From Allantophomopsis cytisporea (lineage: Eukaryota > Ascomycota > Leotiomycetes > Phacidiales > Phacidiaceae), in assembly GCA_024752435.1 (NCBI GenBank), contig CP103034.1, positions 806,001 to 870,000 of the forward strand: a DNA stretch of 64,000 nucleotides, read 5' to 3'. Position numbers and translations under genes: made by a program. The notes under the pieces were generated by a model, which saw only the letters and a list, made by a program, of their open reading frames with translations, was not told the origin of the DNA and searched no databases. Below are positions 58,533-64,000 of this stretch, piece by piece; positions within the stretch are counted from its first letter, which is position 1, and each line of letters begins with the position of its first letter.

Positions 58533-60274
58533 CTACACCTCAGAAGCAGATAACTTCTGACCAAGGAGTCCACCATCCTCGACATGCTCCGCATGTTCGG
58601 CACCAAGACCCATACCCTTTCCATCGCCAACACGGCGCTGCTTCATGCCACCCATGATCTCTTGCTCGAAATCAATGTACTTCTGTGGGCGTCTGCTGGA
58701 AATAGCGTCCTTATCCTTGTAAACGAGGATATCGTGGTTCTCACGGAAGAGACGGTCGATATCTTCAAGAGTGCGACCGGCCGTCTCTGGGTAGAGGAAG
58801 TAGACGATTGGCACGAAGGAGGCGTTGAAAACGGTCCAGATAATGTAGAATTTCCAGCCGAGGGAGTTGATTCCAATAGGGGTAATCTCCACTACCATAA
58901 ACTATTTCAAATGTCAGTCATTTGCAAACTTGGAGGCATGTTTACTATACTTACGTTGACTATCCAATTTGTTGCTGTACCAAGGGCCGCACCCTTCGTA
59001 CGCATAGCAAGAGAGTTGATTTCGGTCGGGTACAACCATGGAACTCCCTGCCAGCCTATTCCAAAGAAGACGTAGTATAGGAAGAAGAACGCAACCGATG
59101 CAGATGCGACCTCATGCTGGTGAGCATAGCCTTCCAAGCTGGTGTAGCGGATGAGAACAGTAATCATTAGATAGCAGAAGCATTGTCCGGCAGCGGCGTA
59201 CATCATCAAAGGGCGACGACCCCATTTTTCAACGTTTGGAATGGAAATGAGGGAGAAGAGGAGATAAGAGACGGAGTTACAAGCAGCGAGGAGACGAGCC
59301 ATCTCTGTGGTCAAACCGACAGAGGTCTCCAGCACAGTTGGGAGATAGTAAGATGTGACGTTGATACCTGAGAATTGTTGCATAGCTTGGGTTCCAACAC
59401 CAAGCAAGATTCTGCGCATGGTTCCAGTGCCAGCTTGGTCTCCAGTACGGCCACGAAGAAGATCTGCCCAGCTTACGGCGTTGTCTTTCTCATATTGGAC
59501 AGCAAAGGCGATTTCCTTGACCTCAGTAGCAATGTAAGAATCGTCTCTTGGGAGAGCTTCGAGATCAGCAATAATGTTCTGTGCTTCCTCCAGACGGCCG
59601 TGGGCGATGAGCCATCTAGGAGATTCTGGGAGCCATGGTACAGTTGCAAAGAGGATGAACATGAAGATGAGTTGGAAGGCGAGGGGAAATCTCCAGGAAA
59701 TTGGACCACCAACAAAGGAGAATCCGTAAGTCATCCAGTTGGACAAACTGAAACCAGCAATGTTGCAAATCATCTCAATGATGACCAACTTTCCTCTCCA
59801 GCTGGCCTTTGATGTCTCGGACTGCCATACTGGTGCTGTTGAAGTGTTGAGTCCGTTGCCAATACCAGCAATGATTCTACCGACGAACATTTGTGCGAGA
59901 TCGAAAGCAGCGATTTGAAGGATTGCTCCAACAATCATAATGGATGTACCTAGGAGAATAGTGTTCTTTCTGCCAAGTGCCTCTCCTGCCCAAATGGCCA
60001 AGATGGCTCCAACGAAGCATCCAATGTCGTAAATCGCGGTCACAGTACCAATCATGCTGGCATTGCCTTTGATACCGAGCTGGTTAAGAAAGTCATCGGT
60101 AACAATAACACCACCTAATTGTCAACAATTAGTATTCATTCAACTCTTGAATTTGCTGCTCTTTGGCTTACCAAATACACCCTGATCATAGCCGAAAAGC
60201 GTCATATCAGTTGCACAAGCAACTGTGACCCAAAAGGTGAGCCATCCACCTGTCATACCAAAGTATGGTGCCAT
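58533..60274 (-). CDS. MFS sugar transporter
   Basis: A 543-residue plasma-membrane carrier of the sugar porter family, from exons 60172-60274, 58955-60114 and 58533-58901 (introns 57 and 53 bp). Motifs of the family are present in order: FGYDQGVFGGV in helix 1; the GEALGRKNT loop between helices 2 and 3; GRIIAGIGNGLNTSTAPVWQSE in helices 4-5; PWLPESPRWL; QQFSGINVTSYYLP in helix 7; the EKWGRRPLMM loop; and PETAGRTLEDIDRLF after helix 12. About 12 membrane segments are visible. The C-terminal tail is cytosolic and charged. Close relatives carry hexoses, quinate or other sugars; the substrate cannot be told. ATTCCCC repeats about 0.9 kb upstream include one CTGGGG word that matches a CreA site. 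Confidence 0.92.
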
Positions 60275-63200
60275 TGTGACAGTCTTGTATGAGTCCCTGA
60301 CTCGATAAATATATTAATGATGAAGCGTCCAGCGGTAAACAAAGCACTGTTGATGGGTAATGTTTCTTCAACTTCTTCACACCTGGTCAAGAGCAAAAAG
60401 AAAATAGAAAGGAATGTACTGGGAACTGGCAATATTTAAGTCTTTTCGCACAATGAAGGGAAACGGCATTGCATAGACAATGGGGGATGCTAAAGCCGAG
60501 CGGGCGGAGGAGACAAGCGTCTCCAGGTTGAGCCCATAGCGAGGAAATCTCCGTCCTAAAAAGAGGCATTATTCTTGACTAGGTTTAATGTGCTGGATAG
60601 CATGGAAAAGTGCTGGAGGTCACCAAGAAGCACTTGTGACTGGTGTGAAATGACAGTATTTTGCTACAGTAGAAAGTTGTAAGTAAGGAGCTAGTCCCTG
60701 CATGCACCGGTGTCAAGTTGACGGAATGGCTACGTGAAGCAGCCATCATGAGCCAGGATGTGCCAGCTTGCCATGCGATATGCAGGCTGAACACAATACA
60801 CCTTTATTGTAAGCCGGGGTTCTGGCGAAATGTCCTTAAGCCTCTTCGGGTTGCTTTATGATCGAAGAGGGTAGGCCTTGTCTGTATTTGGCCCAGCTTT
60901 GCCAAACTTTGGGCTGTCATCCTTGTCGGGCATTCCGAGCGGAAGAGACACCCCTCATAAGCCACTTTTTACTGGCAATGACTGCATGGCGCAAAACCGC
61001 TGAAGAATATCTCAGACGCATTCATAACAATAAAGTGAAGGATGTTGGAGATCTAGGGCTTTCGTGTACTGTTGGTCTTTTCATAAAAATTCTGTGGTCC
61101 TTAGGATTTGTTCCTGGAGTCTCCATACGGGAATGAAGACCCAGAATTCCCCATTCCCCCTCGATTCGATTTTTGGATTCCCCATCTGGAGGATTCCCCA
61201 GTGTCCATGCAATTGCTAGACGAGACAACTGGAGACTCCTTTCCAAAGTGAGTAAGCGATGCTCTGATCTCATGCATCTCCGCTTTACGACTGTTCTTGG
61301 ACGAGCCCTGTCATTTATCCATGTTAAGATGCCCTGTCATTGAAGTCTAGATTTTCCGAAGACCAAGGCAAAAGCATCTCCAATTCTGTTTTTGCGTTGC
61401 GCAGGTCCCCGTCAGAAACCTCGGGTGATGATATCATGCGGCGTTCCAGCAAGAGATTTGCGCAAGGGATCGGGGACTCTGAACTCCGCGATCATTGATC
61501 AGTTACCCAGTCAATGATCCAGGATGCCAGGCCGCACCAGTACAAAACGATGCCACCGTCGGTGCTATTTCTTTTGCGTTTGTTACTTCAAACCCCGTAC
61601 TGAGGAGATGATCAACTTGGGTACACTAAGTCTCATTCCTCTGGAGACGCGGAGTTTGAAGGAAGGGACAGCTTGAATGGCAACATCTGAAAATAAAGAA
61701 AGGACACCAGGTGGCCCTGCTTCGATGCTGGGGAGGTGGACGGAGCATGTTATTCTTCATTCTTCTATTGCAACCTTATTCTACTGAAACAGAATAGTAG
61801 ATGCGTATCCATGTGGATGGGTTGCGAGGAGATGAGGCTCTGACATGAATCCGAGTCGATTCGAGGGGCGTTATGGGCATTCACTAACTTCAGGCACGGA
61901 GCCGGCAGTTAGCATTCATCGACCAATGACATTTGATGAGGTGCTGGTTGAGGCTCATGACAAGAGACTAACGGCCCTACTTCAACTTCACCACTTCAGC
62001 CGGTGGCGGTAGAAATCGTTGACTCGTGCGTATCGATTCGATTCTCTCCAAAGGAGAAAGCATAAATTCTCAAAGTGATACAAAACTGTCAAGATCAGCT
62101 CAGCTAACGCTGATCTACTGTAAATACTTGCCGCCGTCATGCAGAGTTTTCTCCTTTTCAGAGTAGAGTTAAGTAGCAGCGATGATGATCTGGCTGTGCC
62201 TGTCAACGCTCCATGCCAGGTTGCCTTACCTGTATTCATTCCCCCAAGAAATTCATCTAAATTGAGCTTGCGTACCTAAACTTGCTAATAATCCGACCCA
62301 CTCGTTTTGGCCGAGAATCAGCAGTGGAGCTTCAACCCCAAAATCTCCCACGAATTTCTCCATGCCCCATAGAGTCGCCAAAATCTGGAGTTCTGCATTT
62401 GCGTGAGAGCTTGGAGAACCCTCATCTCATAGAGATGGAGAAAGTGGGACATTCAGAATCGGACCGAGATGTTTTGTCTCCATGTTGTTCATCCACATTG
62501 TGGGATTTGGCCCCTGTGAAGTGATGAGGACATATTTGCTTGGAGAATTGGTCATCTGATATCTGACGTAGAGTATGGAGTCATAAGTACGCTGTGAGAA
62601 CGTCGTCGTTGTTGGTATGGTTGTCGATGTTGCTTGCGTAAACGACGGTCGTACTTCGTATAGCCGATCGACAGCAACCACGTACATATGTGCATATTCA
62701 CAATTTCACATTATGTGGAAGAGCTGGAGAGTTCCTTTGAATGTATACCACTCTGGGGTGCATAGGATAAGAAAAAGATAAATAAATTGCAGGATGTTAG
62801 AACTTCCAGCTGTGAGGTTGAATGGTTTCATGTATTATGTACTATGTATTATGTAGGAATTTATTCAATTTAATCATACTCCTCCTGGGAATACTTACTA
62901 ACAAATAAGGAACAACACAAAAAACTACAAGATTGTTTCCCAACAAGCAAGCTTTCATATGCAGGAAGTTGACAAAGGATAACGAAATAATTAAGAATTA
63001 TAATGGTAATAACCGAATGATCAATTTCCATCATTATGTTCTCCTTCCGCAGAGTAATCCAAATATCGATTTATTATTGTTGTTAAATACGACACGAGAA
63101 GACCACATATGATTGGTATCAAATCAGATGAAGGATCACATATGATTATGAGCACAAGCAAGAATGAATACTGCAATATACAAAATAATTCTGGTATAAT

Positions 63201-63342
63201 TTTGTCCTCGAGTTTTTCCAAATTTTCCAAATTGCCCATCCTCCATAACGCGAAACATAAGCATCCCGGACCGACGGCACGCTCATCTACACCTCAGACA
63301 ACGCATAGCAGCTCCACTCAATAAGCAGCACAACGCAATCCA
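60275..63342. other. Long spacer with sugar transporter promoter
   Basis: A 3.1 kb spacer. Its left part is the promoter of the transporter, including ATATATTTA near 60306 and the ATTCCCC cluster at 61146-61199. No supported gene; short ORFs have no motif. The right part (62700-63240) is very AT-rich. Confidence 0.55.
61146..61199 (-). promoter_or_regulatory. Cluster of four ATTCCCC words (GGGGAAT on minus)
   Basis: Copies at 61146, 61153, 61177 and 61193. The last reads CTGGGGAAT on the minus strand, matching the CreA consensus SYGGRG. It lies about 0.9 kb upstream of the sugar transporter. Confidence 0.3.
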
Positions 63343-64000
63343 TCAACGAAGGTCCAACTCCAGTACTCCAGACTCCGCGTACTCCAGTCTCCACGCCCTC
63401 CGAGCTGGAGAAATAATCGGAGCGCATCTTAGGCTTTTTACCTTGCTCTCTCCCAACCCCACACCGCAGAGCCCCATTATCACGAATATAGATGGGAGAA
63501 TCTCGGGTGCACTACCCAGCACAGCCATCGGCGAAACCGGGAAAGTCAGATCCAAATCCAAAGTCTCTGGTATCTGTGTCTTGTTACCGAGGTCGTCTCT
63601 TTTAGGGGTTTTATGGTTCTGGGGTGAATTCTGGGGTTGTAGGTATTCATGGGGGAGATGGTCAAGAGAGCGGGCGGCGACTTTCAGGCCTTGAGAACAT
63701 GTAGTATTTACTTCAGATATTGACGGATTATTCGTATCAAAAAACCTAGAAATCATAGAGAGCCTGCTGTATATCGAGAAGATGAACTAGGCAGCTAATT
63801 TCCCATTTCTCTGCTAGAAAACTCATGTCAAGCACATTATACTGCCATATAACATGCTGATGTATGCAACGGTACGTATATCACAAAAATTCATACCCTC
63901 AAAAGACATCTTCTAGCATCTTACAGGCTATACTTCTCCCCAGGCCCAAAAACCAACAAAATCCAGCTAAGAAAGGCAGCGATTTTCCGCAAGTGTTCAT
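63343..64000 (-). CDS. Unidentified protein with membrane helix, 3' part
   Basis: The end of a gene running in from the right edge. Exon 63925-64000 reads HLRKIAAFLSWILLVFGPGEKYS, a membrane helix with flanking charges. A 158 bp intron (gtaaga...tacag, 63767-63924) leads in frame to 63343-63766: RLSMISRFFDTNNPSISEV, then a hydrophilic stretch (LDHLPHEYLQPQNSPQNHKTPKRDD), a second hydrophobic segment (EILPSIFVIMGLCGVGLG) and a stop after ESGVLELDLR. The composition looks coding throughout, and the splice keeps the frame. I do not recognise the family. If the intron is not real, the first exon stops at 63921 and the second part would be a separate small ORF. Confidence 0.4.

Overview
This window is nuclear DNA of a filamentous ascomycete (Pezizomycotina). 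The evidence is genes cut by short 46-75 bp GT-AG introns with CTAAC/CTAAT branch points, CT-rich leaders, and typical fungal families: GUP1, SUN wall protein, Snu23, MEF2, Vps17, UPF2, fungal MFS sugar carrier and secreted GMC oxidase. Gene content and long AT-leaning intergenic spacers would suit a leotiomycete (Botrytis/Sclerotinia-like), but that is only an inference. All gene models below were spliced by hand, and every joined model keeps an open frame whose coding length is a multiple of three.

Layout, left to right: a GUP1-type MBOAT protein running in from the left edge; a six-exon DDB1/CPSF-A-like beta-propeller protein (-); a long low-complexity spacer; a TBC Rab-GAP of the Gyp8/TBC1D20 type (+); an AIF-like FAD oxidoreductase (+); a second low-complexity spacer; a GPI-anchored SUN wall protein (+); a fungal protein starting MPTYLVHGFRW (+); the divergent pair DPH5 (-) / SNU23 (+); a small two-exon membrane protein not visible as a long ORF (-); a cPLA2-type phospholipase with a mitochondrial-looking N-terminus (+); an accessory block at 29.4-33.7 kb with duplicated, coding-like repeats; eIF5B (+); Cu/Zn SOD (-) divergent from UPF2/NMD2 (+); a broken berberine-bridge-type FAD oxidase (+) tail to tail with an intact secreted GMC oxidase (-); a FAR1/FLYWCH-like protein with a 12-copy heptad repeat (+); mitochondrial EF-G2 (-) divergent from VPS17 (+); an MFS sugar transporter (-); a 3 kb spacer; and the 3' end of an unidentified membrane protein (-) at the right edge.

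Most genes are housekeeping: translation (eIF5B, DPH5, MEF2), RNA processing and decay (SNU23, UPF2), trafficking (Gyp8-like, Vps17), membranes and wall (GUP1, PLA2, SUN). Two oxidative enzymes (GMC oxidase, broken FAD oxidase), SOD1 and the AIF-like protein add redox functions, but nothing shows a coordinated cluster. The least explained part is 30.2-32.3 kb. There, two diverged copies of a module of about 475 bp, plus a third partial copy and an inverted 82 bp segment, keep protein-level similarity with many synonymous changes, which points to an unrecognised repeated gene or its relic.
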